From Perilla frutescens (Eukaryota > Streptophyta > Magnoliopsida > Lamiales > Lamiaceae), in NCBI GenBank assembly GCA_026008535.1, contig BRKX01000019.1, positions 30,074,977 to 30,138,976 of the forward strand: a stretch of DNA of 64,000 bases. The letters are read 5' to 3'. The notes under the pieces are model-generated. The model made no database searches. It was given only the letters and a program-made list of their open reading frames with translations, and was not told the origin of the DNA. Made by a program: the position numbers and the translations under genes. Shown here in pieces: positions 13,501 to 24,569 of this stretch; positions within the stretch are counted from its first letter, which is position 1, and the number at the start of each line of letters is the position of its first letter.

Positions 13501-15042
13501 ATATGCTTGGCTGCTCCGAATTCACGTAAATCACATTCTTTTACCTTAATTGCTGTGAAAAAAACATCCTTTATTTTTGCTGCAAAAAAGAAATCGGATT
13601 ACCATGACAGCAGAAATAAGAACTGTAACACTTTCCCATCAAATATATTTTGTTGAAGCTTACACTGAAATTCTGAACGTTGTCTGCGCTGTATTAAGTC
13701 TGCAGCATTAGCCACTTCGATTAATGAGCTGGATCTTGCTACTAAGTCCTGAAAACAGTCAACTGACAAATTCATGATCATATCAAACTTGTTTGCTGAT
13801 CTCTTTCAATTTTTTTACTATCATATCCAAAGAGGAGCAAACATATTTCTAAACTATTTGGTTCATGATGATCAATGTCTTTTTCAGAGTTGTCTTGATC
13901 CTAATTCTTACATTAATCTTTCTACTCAGAAAATCTTCAATAAAAAGAAAAACTTTGATGAATGCTGTTGATTTTCCTTCCCTAATGGTCCTCGTTCACA
14001 CAACACACAAGCATATTCTGAAAGATACAAGTTCAATGGTACCTAATCAATTATAGTGCTAATCAACACAAAATAGCCACTGCTAAACCATCCTATGCAA
14101 TATATAGCCGCGCATAAAATACTCTTATTTCTTGTTTTATGTTTTTTCCTTCTTTATAGTGTAATAGGTTGGTAGATGAATTTATTGTAGCCAACTTTGA
14201 TAATTTTCAGTCAATACAGAAAAGCTCTTCAGTTTATATTGCTCTGATTTCATGGAGATTTATAAATTTGTCACGCCTCATCCCAAGTGATGCAATGACC
14301 ACTTGTACAAACTTCATCCTAATTGATGCTACATTTCCTATAACATACACTCATCATCAAATTTTAGAGCTACTTTAGCCTAGACGATCTCAAAATTTCA
14401 TCTAAATGTAATCTTTCAAATTAAAGGTGCTATCAATTCCAACCACCACCCAATGTACATGTCCCTCACTCTCTATTTCATTGTCATAACCCTTTTGATG
14501 CATACATATCGTCGTGCTAATTCTTGCTACACTCCATTAACATAGCTATTGCTTCTTGGCATCCCAATACTATATGTCTCAAGCTAATTTCAATATGAAA
14601 AATAGATCATATATATCAAGACCTGCTACTTAAACATGCATTAAAAAAGTGACCAATTCAATTGTAGACATAAAAATGCTCATAACCAACAATCCTTAAA
14701 AAGTAAAAAAATTCACAAAAACACACAATTAATATTATCAGATTGAAGAGCTAAAAAAGACTCACAATGCCAATGGTAGCACCAAAGCAATGCAAGACGC
14801 GTCGTCGCGTGAAGCGATCCTCGTGATCATACTCAGCTTCTATTTTGCAGTTTATTGTGCTCTGCCATTTCCCCACACACAAAAACAAAAATGTAAGCAG
14901 AAATTATTGGAAGGCACCAGTATGACTGAATTATCGTTGATATTGGACTTACTGAATGAATGTATCTTGGTGCTGAGGTGGATGGTGATGGAACCAACGA
15001 GACCAGTGAAGGGACTGTAGAGATGAAGGAGACCATTCCCAT
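10536..15042 (-). CDS. TL29: Thylakoid lumenal 29 kDa protein (TL29/APX4), complete
   Basis: Ascorbate-peroxidase-like protein of the thylakoid lumen, associated with photosystem II in Arabidopsis. The family is reported to lack haem binding and peroxidase activity. Eleven exons on the minus strand: 15042-14953, 14861-14766, 13748-13664, 13579-13545, 13458-13393, 13310-13270, 12977-12847, 12559-12453, 11392-11255, 11064-10930, 10646-10536. All phases fit and give 344 aa, close to the Arabidopsis length as I recall it. The N-terminus is a chloroplast transit region, followed by a twin-arginine (Tat) motif TRRRVL (residues 48-53), a hydrophobic stretch and an A-N-A cleavage site near residue 77. 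The mature part has family signatures ADLIQRRQRSEF, LALNDA, YADLIQFA, KCGGNEEKG and QFGRSDAEGPDPEG. An alternative start at Met3 is possible. I see no frameshift or stop. The gene is convergent with UPL. Confidence 0.95.
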
Positions 15043-15180
15043 ATCTCTCTCTCTCTCTCTCTCTACCCTTCTCTCTCTAGAAATAGTTAGTTAGTGTATG
15101 TGTGTGTGTGGAGAGAAGACTGAGAAGAGGAGATTAGATTGTATTTTGTATGAGAGTCTACGTGGAATGCGGTAGTGAAT
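15043..15180 (-). promoter_or_regulatory. TL29 5' leader/proximal promoter with (TC)n run and G-box-like core
   Basis: Directly upstream of the TL29 start codon lies a (TC)n run (15044-15064, GA-rich on the coding strand), then a shorter CT tract and a (TG)n run near 15095-15110. A G-box-like ACGTGG core sits at 15160-15165. Pyrimidine/purine runs of this kind are common in plant 5' UTRs and core promoters. No TATA box is clear. The role is inferred from position only. Confidence 0.4.
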
Positions 15181-16006
15181 TTCTCAAATATTGCGTTATC
15201 CTTCTCTATCCTCGTATTATTATTTTTTTTCCATTTTAATTTCTTCTATTTTAAGCTTAATTTTGTCCATGTTAACTATAATTGATTTTATCTAATTGGT
15301 TTTAGTATATAATTTTATTTTATGTTACTTTTAATTAATAATTGATTATTTTATAATTAAAAGTTATAAATTTTTTAGTTATGTTTTATTTATAAATGTT
15401 AACTTATGATCAATTATGTTATAGTTAGCTTTTATTTGTAGAATAACTATTATTAAAATCATTGATCAATTATATTATAGTTAGCTTTTATTTGTAGAAT
15501 AACTATTATTAAAATTATAAATTTAATTGGAGATGATGAGAGGTTAGGTTTTTGTACATGTACAAATACATATCTGAGCATCCCCTGATGTCTACTAGAT
15601 TTGTGGTACATCACTTTGTTATGTCAAAAGTTACATAACTACTATTTTAAATATTAATTCTTCCCCAATTATCCACTTACATTATTTTTGGAGTCACGTC
15701 ATCATATCACATATTTCAAAAATCATCTTTAGTTTATTATACATTTCGTTTATATTTTATACTTTTACTGTGTATATATAATTAAATTAATTTATATTTT
15801 AATAATTTTTTTATTTATAAAAATTTTCAATATTAATTTAAAAAAGTTTATAGCCAAATATCATCAAAGACAAAACAACGACATTTTTATTGATACAAGA
15901 AATATGAGTACAACGTTGGAAAATGAAACACAAATGATACATAAAATAAAATATTGAAATACATAAAATCTTCATAAACAAACTGATTATTAAAATTATT
16001 ACTGCA
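15181..16006. other. AT-rich spacer upstream of TL29
   Basis: Very AT-rich sequence between the TL29 promoter and the Harbinger relic. Apart from the tandem duplication at 15407-15515, I see no gene, RNA or recognisable transposon terminus. Confidence 0.6.
15407..15515. repeat. 53-bp tandem duplication
   Basis: Two nearly identical 53-bp copies (15407-15459 and 15463-15515) with a 56-bp period; I see one substitution (TTATGTTATAG versus TTATATTATAG). This is a recent local duplication in AT-rich DNA. Confidence 0.85.
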
Positions 16007-16188
16007 TTATCGTGACCAGATGTGCTCAATCAAGTCGGCTTGAAGTTTGTGATGTTGTTTCTTATCTCATAATTCGGCCTCTATATTGACTTGAATAATG
16101 AAATCTCTTGGGGTTCCTCATGTAGTAGAATTATCCTTGTTATTGTTGGATTCTTCCGACTCTCACCAATCAGTTGATGCACTCTCCT
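16007..16188 (-). pseudogene. PIF/Harbinger (HARBI1-like) nuclease relic, C-terminal part
   Basis: On the minus strand this reads as the C-terminal tail of a plant HARBI1-like nuclease, ending HHKLQADLIEHIWSR then a stop at 16007-16009. The QxDLIEHxW ending is typical of the family. The upstream part of the relic lies at 32623-32895, on the far side of the Copia element. Ignoring the Copia element and one copy of its target duplication, the two pieces share one reading frame. In-frame stops show it was already dead or has decayed since. Confidence 0.7.
16184..16188. repeat. Target-site duplication, left copy
   Basis: CTCCT directly before the left LTR; pairs with CCCCT at 32623-32627 (4 of 5 match), as expected for a 5-bp Copia target duplication with one later mutation. 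Confidence 0.6.
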
Positions 16189-17730
16189 TGTTGGTCCCGG
16201 TGCGAGTCTATGTCAGTTTAGAGGGGGGGTGAATAAACTGACTTCAAAAACTTTGAATAGATGCGGAATAGATAGGGCCCTGACTCGCTTTTGAGATTTA
16301 TCTGTGCTGACTGATCAGTTGAGAGAAGCTGACAGAGGCTTAGCTGGTGAGTTGATCAGTTTTCAACTGATAGCCAGAAGATGTGGCTGAAGATTGTCAG
16401 TTCAGTCTGTGTGTGTGTGTGAATGTGTGCAGTTAAAGAACTTGCAAGACTGAAAAACAGTAAGAGTAGCACACACAGAACTTTATAGAGGTTCGAAACT
16501 TCCCGCTTCTACATCCTCTCTTCCTTCCGCAGAAGGGCAATCCGCTATGCAAGTGTAAAGTTTCTTTATTACAATTACACAGTGAAGAATTCCTGTTGGA
16601 CCTAAAAACGGTACCCTTCAACCCGAGCGCGGCCTCCTTTCCAACTGTTGCTGTCCCGGAAGAACGGACCCGTCGGTACACGCTTCTCCTCAGCCAGTTT
16701 CTGGGTCGACAGCTCACACTTATCGGTCCCACCTGCTCGCTGAGACTTGAGGTGCTATTGCATGTCTTTACATGATTTTAGATCTCGCTCGATCTTCAAG
16801 AAGACAATCTTGAATCTGTTATCAACCTGGAGTGCTCCTTTCTCTTGAGTTGAGTGGTTGATCTTTGAGGGACTGTACTGAGAATTTTTGCTCTTGCTGG
16901 AATTCTGCGTCAGCTTAGCAGCTTGCTTTGAACTTGAAGCACGCATTCTCAGTTTAAGACTTTTCGCATTTTGAGAATATTGAGCTTTGAGCTGTAGGGA
17001 GAGAAAAAGAAATAGCTCGTTCTGCAAAATAGCAAAATTAGATTGGCGAAAGTCTTGGCCAAAATTGATTTCACCATCTTTAAATAGATGAGTGAATTTT
17101 GACCGTTATGATTGGTGATATTTAGAAATCACCGGTGGCATTTTAATGCTTGTAGCCATTTGAAGCTCTTTAATGAACTAGCCATTTTGACTTTAATATT
17201 CTCTGCTCTAAAATCATCAGGATCTTCTAAAGATTTCCTGTTAAGATCTTCATTAACTGCTTGTCAGTAGGAGCAGGTGATTCGGCTATCATTTCTTAGA
17301 CATTCAGCTGACGGGCACTCAGCTATCTCGGCTTTCAGCTCTGAGATTGTCCAGTTGGCAGATCTTCAGCTGCCTTGAGCTTCTATCATGATATAGTCTA
17401 GTTCAGCTGACTCATCAGCCAAGATTAAAAGCTTCCATTTCTAGACTTATCAGTTGGCTACCTGATTGAGCTTTTACCTTTTCTCTCTGAACTAATCTAT
17501 GGTCAGTTAAGCTTTGAAGAGTTTACACTGACTGGTCTGATCAAGGCAACCTGTAAGCTGGTTGACCATGCTTCTGAATAGCTGTCTCTCATCTCAGCTT
17601 GAAGTCTTATTTGGTCATTATCCCTGATTTCCAGCTTTTCATAACCTGTAGTTTTTCATTAAATCATCACACATGTTTTGATATTTCATCAAAACCATCA
17701 TTTGGGAATTTCCCAATAATTTTCCTAACA
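16189..17730 (-). repeat. 3' LTR of the Copia element
   Basis: 1542 bp, beginning TG and ending CA on the plus strand (TGTTGGTCCC to TTCCTAACA), matching the LTR at 31097-32622 over most of its length. It contains about 100 bp near 16413-16510 and about 140 bp near 17265-17400 that the other LTR lacks, and it lacks about 220 bp present in the other at 32190-32400. Confidence 0.9.
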
Positions 17731-17744
17731 ATTTCCCCCTTTTT
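17731..17744 (-). other. Polypurine tract
   Basis: Sense strand AAAAAGGGGGAAAT immediately abuts the 3' LTR start TGTTAGG. This is the plus-strand priming site of the retroelement. The same arrangement is found next to the LTR of the second element (35935-35948). Confidence 0.85.
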
Positions 17745-18356
17745 GATGATGTCAAAACCAGCTGATTTGATGATGGAAAAACTGTGCAAGGTTATTATTC
17801 ATGAATGAGCATCTGAGCCTGTACCAGTTCTGGTAACAAAGCTGAAGTTAGACCATGTTGATAAGAACAGTCTTAGATGCTTGTAGCTTTCGAAAGCTAA
17901 CATTTTATACATTCATGAGTATCAATGCTTTGATATAAACATCAGAGCTTTGATAAAAAGATGAGTATTAAAGTGATGAATCATACATTAATATGTGAGC
18001 TCAACGAGTTTTATCTGTAAGGTATCAGAGTTTTGCTGATGAGAAATACAGCTAAAATGACCTTTAGATATCTGAGTACTCGTTTGCACAACTTGAAAAG
18101 CTTCAAATGTTTCAGTTCTAAACACAACTCAATTCTGACTATCATGCAGATTTTTCAATTTTTAGAGCGCATGGAAAGCTTTAAGCTATTCAAAGGGACA
18201 AATTAGCATGACCAGAATATTTTGTATTATAAACAAAAGAGCATGTTTTAGAAACTGATTGAGCATAGAAGATGAAGAAATATAGGAAGTAAGAGAGAGA
18301 GAGAATATCAAGACTTGATATTTTAACTTCCTTCTTCAGTTGGAACTGTTCACCAC
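17745..18356. other. Non-coding segment between accessory gene A3 and the PPT
   Basis: About 600 bp without a supported gene, rich in TCAG/CAGCT words like the rest of the element. The matching segment of the second element is 35949-36162. Confidence 0.6.
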
Positions 18357-18520
18357 TCAGTTCCATCTTCTTTTGCTTGATTCTCCTTTTTCAAACTTGC
18401 AGGGAGAGATGTTGGGTATGCTGTGGATACCCCATTCTTGCTGTTGTTTTAGCTGAGCACTCTCCCAAGTCCAAAGGTATTCTTGAGCTGGGCATTGCTC
18501 AAGTTGGACTTCTCCCTCAC

Positions 18521-18592
18521 GAATAGCTTTCCCCTGATGGGTAGCTTTCCCCTCATGAGTAGCTTCCCCCTGAAAGGCAGCTTGCCTTTGAA
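18521..18592 (-). repeat. 18-bp x 4 in-frame repeat in A3
   Basis: Four 18-bp units on the plus strand (GAATAGCTTTCCCCTGAT and variants). On the minus strand they encode a hexapeptide repeat of the form (Q/E)G(K/E)A(T/I)(H/R) near the C-terminus of A3. The frame is kept through the repeat. Confidence 0.75.
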
Positions 18593-18698
18593 GCTGTACC
18601 TCTCTTTGGACTTCTCTTTGGATCTCATCCCAAAGAGTTATATTACCTTGCCAGAAATCATATATTGGAACATATGATTTTTCATCATCAATATATCC

Positions 18699-18711
18699 TT
18701 CCCCCTTTTTG
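18699..18711 (-). other. Second polypurine-tract-like run
   Basis: The sense strand carries AAAAAGGGGGAAG inside the A3 frame, nearly the same as the true PPT at 17731-17744. Extra PPT-like runs before the 3' LTR are reported for Sireviruses; whether this one primes anything is unknown. Confidence 0.45.
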
Positions 18712-20390
18712 GCATCATCCTAGAGGGCGAGTTGATGGAAGTCATAATGAGGTAGTGACAACTGCGGCAGAGGAGAGAAAGAAGTGGCCAGCAAGTTGTT
18801 GGTGATATGGGGAGCTTGGGATGCAGGCATAGGAGCGGACAACCATGCATAAGACTCATTTGTCGTCATCAGCTGGTCAAGATCTGAGAGAGATAGTGGA
18901 TCTTGCCGAAGATAAGATGCTGATGTGATTTCGAGAAGTGGCTCGTCTGAAATGGTGATGATGGCATCCTCTTGAAGAGGAATTGTGGACGAGTTGGAGG
19001 GCTCATGTTTAGGAAGGGGTGCATCATGAGGCACCGAGGTTTGAAACCTCTTAATCATGGAATCCATGATTTCTAGGACTGATGGAGGTGTGTCGAGCGG
19101 ATAGTTTATCCGACTCCTACTCTATTGACCTTCCTCTATCCAATATGAGTAGCCTCGCTTGTCTGCCATCATTAGCATGGTGGCATCATCCACTTGGTAT
19201 CTCCAGAGGTGGTACTGGAGATATTTTTGAAGCTGTTCGAAGAGAAAGGGACTGTGCTCCCTTATTTGACCAAAATAATTTTCTAGTTGTCGGTCAAGGC
19301 TTGCATTGAAGCCTTCATCCAGAGATTCTGGGGCAGTGATATAAGGAGGTTCGCTGGTTACAGGTGCAGTAGACTCGCCACTTGTACAAGTGTAAGAGTC
19401 ACTGTCAGTCAAGGACTGACCTGCATCAGCTGGAGGATCAGCATAAAGGAGCGGCTGCTTTCCTTTAGCTGGGTTGTGGTCCTCCGTGAGCTGAAGTCTT
19501 GACTTCCTAGGGCAGCCAGTTACATTTCGATGTCTTCGGTAAATGTAGACTGTAGGAAGGAGATCTCGTCTGGTGAGAGTGTATCCACCAGGAACTGTTC
19601 CGAGTTGCTCCGTGATGATATGACTGAGTCGATTTGCAAATCCTAACTTGGCTTTGAATGTGCCAGAGGTTAGATCGATCTCAGCGTGCCTCACATGACA
19701 GTGAAGTTGAGCCAATATATAGGATGCCCAATTAGCCTTGCATCCATAATATATTGCGGCCATAGCATTGGTGATGCTACTCAGAAAAATGTGCATCACA
19801 ATGTCCAGGATCTGAACCATGGTTGGAGAGAGACTATCTTTCTAGTTGTTTGAAACATCTCTGTGATCAACGTGTGGACATTTCCAGTCATTCCACAGCT
19901 CCAACTTTGAAGAGAACGCTAGTTCAAACACCTTCGGGCCATGATCGGGGAACTGAAACAGGTCGGTTAGCACATATTTGTTGATGATGATAACCTGTTC
20001 TCGGACAACAGAGATTATATTGTGTCCTGAGATTTCTGCGTGATAGTAGAACTCGGCTACGAGCGGAAGATGCTTCCTTTTGGGCTGTGTTGTCATGAAT
20101 GACAAGAGCCCGCATGACTCCAACAAGTGAAAGATCATGCCGGTCTTCTCACGATCGATTTGAGCTTGAAGAAATGCTCGATCAATGAACTTATCCATTT
20201 TGAGCTTCTTTATTAGAAGCTCCATATTCATCGATTGGAATAAGGAAGTCATTCTTCGATGATATGAGAGGAGAAGGAAGGGGCTATGGATAAGTGAGAA
20301 GACAATGAGAAGGAATGAAAAATGGTTTTGAGAAAATTTTTATCTCTGTTGTGTTGTTATTTTCATTCAACTTCTCTACTGCTTTTTAAA

Positions 20391-20400
20391 GGCAGTAAGT
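20391..20400 (-). promoter_or_regulatory. TATA-like box upstream of A3
   Basis: TTTAAAAAGC on the minus strand, about 140 bp before the A3 ATG. The homologous gene in the second element has a TATA-like CTTAAATATG (37811-37820) at a similar distance. Confidence 0.4.
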
Positions 20401-20792
20401 TTGCATGCATTAAACCAGAGCAATCGAGTGCTTACTGGCTGATCAGCTATCTGATTTGAAAGAAAGTTAGCTGAATAAATGATGCATGCATCTCAGCCGT
20501 CCACTTGGATAATGCCTTTTTGATCAAGCGACTGAGATCTGAGGGTTTTAAAATCTGAGTAATTGCTATAAATAGCAAAATATTTTACCATAAGATTTGC
20601 TATTTATATACTCAGATGAACAGTAAGCTTATTTTAAAATGTTAACGATAACTTTTTCAAAAATAAGCTGTGAGGAATAAAGAGTAGAGAAGCTTATCGA
20701 AGAGGATTGATCAGGCAGCTGATGATGAGGGACTTGGAGCTCGAGGCGACAGTTTCCTGCTGAACTGATGATATCACCTTTAACTGATTGAA

Positions 20793-22668
20793 TCAGTTTT
20801 GTTGAGTAGCCGCTGATTGACTTTTTGTCAATTTCCTCTTCTTGAGTGGTCGAATGGGACTAGCTTCACTGCTTTCTTTAGAGCTATTAGACCATTTTCT
20901 TTTAGAAGCTGAACTGGAGATGTCCTGAGAGGGGTCAATTCCGACTTGAGTCTCAGCTTGCTGAAGTTGCTTAAGAGCAACTGCTGAAGTAGTCAGCTTC
21001 AAGGAGGTCAGCTCTTTAATTCCTCTGCAGGATGAGCTGGACTGATTAATCATCAGTTGTGTAGCTCTTAAGCAAGACTTGACAAGAGGAGTAACATATC
21101 CACTAGACAGGAGATAGGGAGACGTAGCAGTATCTTCATCGTCTCTGACTCTACTTTGTCCAGGATATTGACTCCTTGGGGTTACCACTACTTGAGTATA
21201 AGAGATATCTTTATCTATCTCTTCAGTGGTACCTGCAGCTTGTAGATGTGCCTTTTATGACTGAATTGGATCAAGATTCAGTTGTAGGCAACATAGATCG
21301 ATTGGATTGTTGGCAAGCTATTTTTCAGTTGCAACTCCTTGCGATCTCAAGCTGGCTTAAACATCAGCTAGCAGGGCCTTAGCTGGAATGTTATTGTCAA
21401 GTCGATGCTTTATAATCCGCTGGACTTGCACAATGGTTGGAGGAAATGGATTTGAGGCTCCAAGTCTCTTCACGTTGCCAAAAGCTCATGCCATGAAAGG
21501 TTGTAAGCAAGAAATATGACTGGATTGACATTGTGTGTCTTCAGTTGTACCAGTAAAAGTACCGGTACAGCTATTTGAACAACTGATTGTCTTGCTTGGC
21601 AATATACGTGAAGTGAGTGAACATGAGATTCGTTACATTCTTCTGAGCACTCTTGACTTCATATTCACCACTGTAGAAAGTGCGAATATTATCTTCAGTC
21701 AGTTGAAGAGGAGGGCAGGCTCTCCTGAAGTACTCAGCTCCATAATTTGGATGAGGAATTCCAATGAAGGGAATAAGCTCATCTGGATCAGTGCAGGGTT
21801 TAAAATCAACTAATGATCCATTTTTGGAGTGAGGAGAGAGAATTTCATTGGTATCTGAACTGCTTGAAGTTGTATTGCCAGATTTGACTTTAAATCTCAT
21901 ATTCTTCTTCAGTGATTGAAGATGTGTTTTCCCTTTCTTAGGAATCCAGTCAGATATGAGGATTGGTAGTGTGTCATCATTTGGAAGATTCAGCATATCT
22001 TTCAGGAGCTTGCTCATTCTTAGAATAAGTCCTACTCTGGACTCAAATTTCCCAGTTCCTTTTGAGTCGGCGGCTTTGATGACTTGATGCTTAAATTGGG
22101 AGAAGACAAATTCTGCCCAATTAGCTTCCAATCCTTCAACAAGGTGTATCATTACCTTGTATCTTTCTTGAGTTAATTAACTCAAACTTCCAATGGCGCC
22201 GAACATCATTTTGTTCATAATATCGAGCATGCCTCCATACTCGGGCTTCAGATCAGTTTTGGCAGTGGTAAAACTGAATTGCTTGGAGAAATTTAAAGCA
22301 CGCCATTCTTTCCAGTACGGTTCAGCTGAATCTTTCAGATCTTGAACCCTGGAGCCTTTTATGGGAAGTTGAAAGATTTATGCAATCTTTCTTTCAGTGA
22401 TTTGAAGTTTCCTTCCTTGAATCACTGATTGTATGACCTTCCCATCTGCAGTGACCTTTGCTTGAAGCAAGAACTTACTTACCAAGTTTTGTCTGAAGAA
22501 TCTTGGAGGATTTTCTAGGTAGTGCAGAATTCCGGTCTTGTGAAGATTGACCAGAAGAAAATGATTGTTTGATTCTTGAAGAATCAATTGAAATTTCTGT
22601 CTTTCCAGAAATTTATCTCTCATCATTTTCTCTTTGAAAGAAGTAAGAACTTTTAAAGCTTCAGCCAT
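20793..22668 (-). pseudogene. Accessory gene A2 of the Copia element (broken)
   Basis: Starts at ATG 22668. Homology and one frame run to 21541, interrupted by stops at 22378-22380, near 22175, 21571-21573 and 21541-21543. Beyond that the frame shifts, and the last open part is 21188-20793. It shares with A1 and A3 the N-terminal block (FFRQNLVSKFLLQAKV ... VIQGRKLQI), LDIMNKMMFGAIGSLS, ANWAEFVFSQFKHQV, GLILRMSKLL and CPPLQLTEDN. The C-terminal part ends with a basic cluster PLKKRKLTK that looks like a nuclear localisation signal. Its closest relative here is 38606-40351 in the second element, where the Q codons replaced by stops are partly intact. That fits C-to-T decay. The function is unknown. 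Confidence 0.7.
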
Positions 22669-22840
22669 TTTTGAAAATTATTGGTTGAGTTTGAATTGAA
22701 GCCTTCCTTTTTTTTAGGAAAGAGAGAGAATACTCTTTTGAAAGATGATTTTCTTGAAGAGTATGAAATTTTCTCTTCTACAGCCCTTTTTTCTTTTGGT
22801 GTTGTGTTGTATTGTGTTCTCTCAAAATTTTGGCAAAGGG

Positions 22841-22849
22841 GTTTTTATG
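22841..22849 (-). promoter_or_regulatory. TATA-like box upstream of A2
   Basis: CATAAAAAC on the minus strand, about 180 bp before the A2 ATG. The surrounding ACTCATAAAA word is kept at 40462-40472 upstream of the second element's A2, although the leaders around it have diverged. Confidence 0.45.
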
Positions 22850-23206
22850 AGTAAGAAGGATACTCATAAATGTGTTGGTTGAAAGAATTAAATTTTCTTT
22901 GTTGTTTTCCTTTGACTTTTGATTTTGAGCTTCGGACCAACGGTCAAAATAATAAATTCTGACACAAACATTTAATTGAGCCAAAAGGATTTTATTAAAG
23001 AAAATATTTATAAAATAAAGTGATTTACAAGAAGTTTCCTAAGGCGTCTAGTCAGCTGACTTTTGAAGCCTTCAGATCTCCTTGCGATCAGTTTTTCTTT
23101 TCTTGGAAATGGGCTTTGTGAAATTATTTGATTTTTCTTTATGAAGTCCCTCTTCAGAAGTTTTGAGTCCAGTGTGAGCTTGAAGTTCCTAAATTGACTC
23201 TGATAG

Positions 23207-24447
23207 CTATCTTACCTGATCTTTCAGTTGTTTGATCAGCTCTTCACAACGATTGGAAGATTGAACTGATGGACAGCTGGGCAGAGTGTCTGACTGGATG
23301 TCATCAGTTATTTTGGTTCTTGAATCTACTGTTGTCTTTTCTTTGGTCTCTTTCATCTCCTGTGTGGAGTTCTTTGGTTGAGTTGATGTAGAGCTTCTTT
23401 GAGCTTTTCTTTCGGTAGACCCAGTTTGGATTGTCATTCCAGTAGTCTTTTTGACTGAGCTTGATTCAGCTTGTCCTTTCTCCTTGTGATCCAATGATAC
23501 AAATGTGGGAAGTTCTTCATCCGAGTCAGATGATGCCATCTTGATTGGTTCAATCATCTTTGCCTTCCCTTTTCCAAGAACTCTTGGACCCTTGATTGAT
23601 TTCTGCTGAGTTTGATATTCTCTGATCTATATTGGTAGCTCCGTTGTATGTCTGATTGGCCTTGGCAGAAAGTCATCTGGATCAACTTTTTCAACTATGC
23701 TTTCCTCCATCATTAATTCTGGAAGCCGATTTTCCAGAATTAGGCTGACCCTGTTCAGGAAGCACATCTTTTGTGGAAATTTTTTGTCACTGACAGTTTT
23801 TACTTCGACGATTTCCACATATTTCCTGAGCTGGTCAAAAAAGTGATGTGCTTAGTATATCTTTATTTCTTTGCAAATAGCCTTGCAGATTTGGTATCTG
23901 GGCACGGTCATCTCTGATAGACTTCCTATTGCTCAGTGAGCATCTTGGCGGCGATCATGTCTAACACTTGATATTCCTCCTTGAGCTTGGTTATCATGTG
24001 ATTGCTATGATACTCTTGAGTGATTGACTTCTTCTTCCACTCATTGTAGTGTAGTTTAGGATTTACCCACACATCCTCAATCTTCTTGCCACCAGTTGGA
24101 ATTTTGAAAATCTTCTGGAGAATCATTGAGGTGATGGAGATTTCTCTTCCTCTCACTTCAGTAATGATCTCTTGAAAATTCTCTTTGTACTGTGAGTTCA
24201 GAAAGAACTCTGTCACGGCTTCAGGATAAACTTTTGAAGGAACTTTCTGAGTGAAGGTTTTTAGCTTGGCTTTCTTTACTAATGTGATGATCAGTTCACA
24301 TAGCTCAGAGTTACTACAGGATTCTCTGAAAGCCATGGGATTGAAAAATCTGTCATGGTATAGATCTTCTCTAAACGCCGTGGAATCTTCTCTAAAAAGT
24401 TTGAAGTTATACTTTCTTCGATGTTTATTAGCAGAGAATTGATCCAT
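23207..24447 (-). pseudogene. Accessory gene A1 of the Copia element (broken)
   Basis: The likely start is ATG 24447 (MDQFSANKHRRKYNF), because a TATAAATA box lies 130 bp upstream; the frame itself is open further to 24621. Residues FFNPMAFRES ... VYPEAVTEFF ... EVRGREISIT ... IFKIPTG match the putative plant transposon protein family (EF(F/Y) then VRG, then a (L/I)P ending). One frameshift near 23926 and stops near 23850 and 23627 break it. The tail (to 23207) is polar, rich in S/T/K/E, and ends LIKQLKDQVR. YQICKAICKE and HHFFDQLRKYV align with the A2 NWAEFVFSQFKHQV block, so it is a paralogue of A2 and A3. The tail is also found at about 40700-40985 in the second element. The function is unknown. 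Confidence 0.65.
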
Positions 24448-24569
24448 CAAAGAAGGATTTTGGAAGGATTTAAGAGATTTGAAAGAGAAGTAGCTCTGGA
24501 TGAGTTTGGAGAGACTGAGTGTTTGAGTTCTTTGGTCAGCTATGTGAAGAGTTAAGAAAGCTGCTAACC

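Larger units (their letters stand above)
18357..20252 (-). pseudogene. Accessory gene A3 of the Copia element (631-codon frame with three nonsense codons)
   Basis: One continuous minus-strand frame from ATG at 20252 to the stop at 18357-18359, with no frameshift. It is interrupted by three in-frame TAG codons (19842-19844, 19122-19124, 18720-18722). The N-terminal part (VAEFYYHAEI ... VIIINKYVLTDLFQFP) resembles the putative plant transposon protein family. The middle has an NWASYILAQL helix and GFANRLS, then YLQYHLWRYQVDD. The C-terminus holds a hexapeptide repeat (QGEATH, EGKATH, QGKAIR). It aligns with A2 and with the second element's copy at 36163-37701. It lies downstream of RNase H and before the PPT, in sense orientation, with its own TATA-like box at 20391-20400. 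The function is unknown; I infer a captured or element-specific gene. Confidence is high for homology and low for role. Confidence 0.7.

Noticed and set aside
16480..16500. GGTTCGAAACT, like a tRNA B box
   Set aside because: It lies inside the LTR, and no A box, cloverleaf or anticodon arm can be formed around it.
18357..24447. Accessory genes as a retroviral-type envelope
   Set aside because: They occupy the env position, but no signal peptide, transmembrane helix or cleavage site is visible; the blocks resemble a plant transposon protein family instead.
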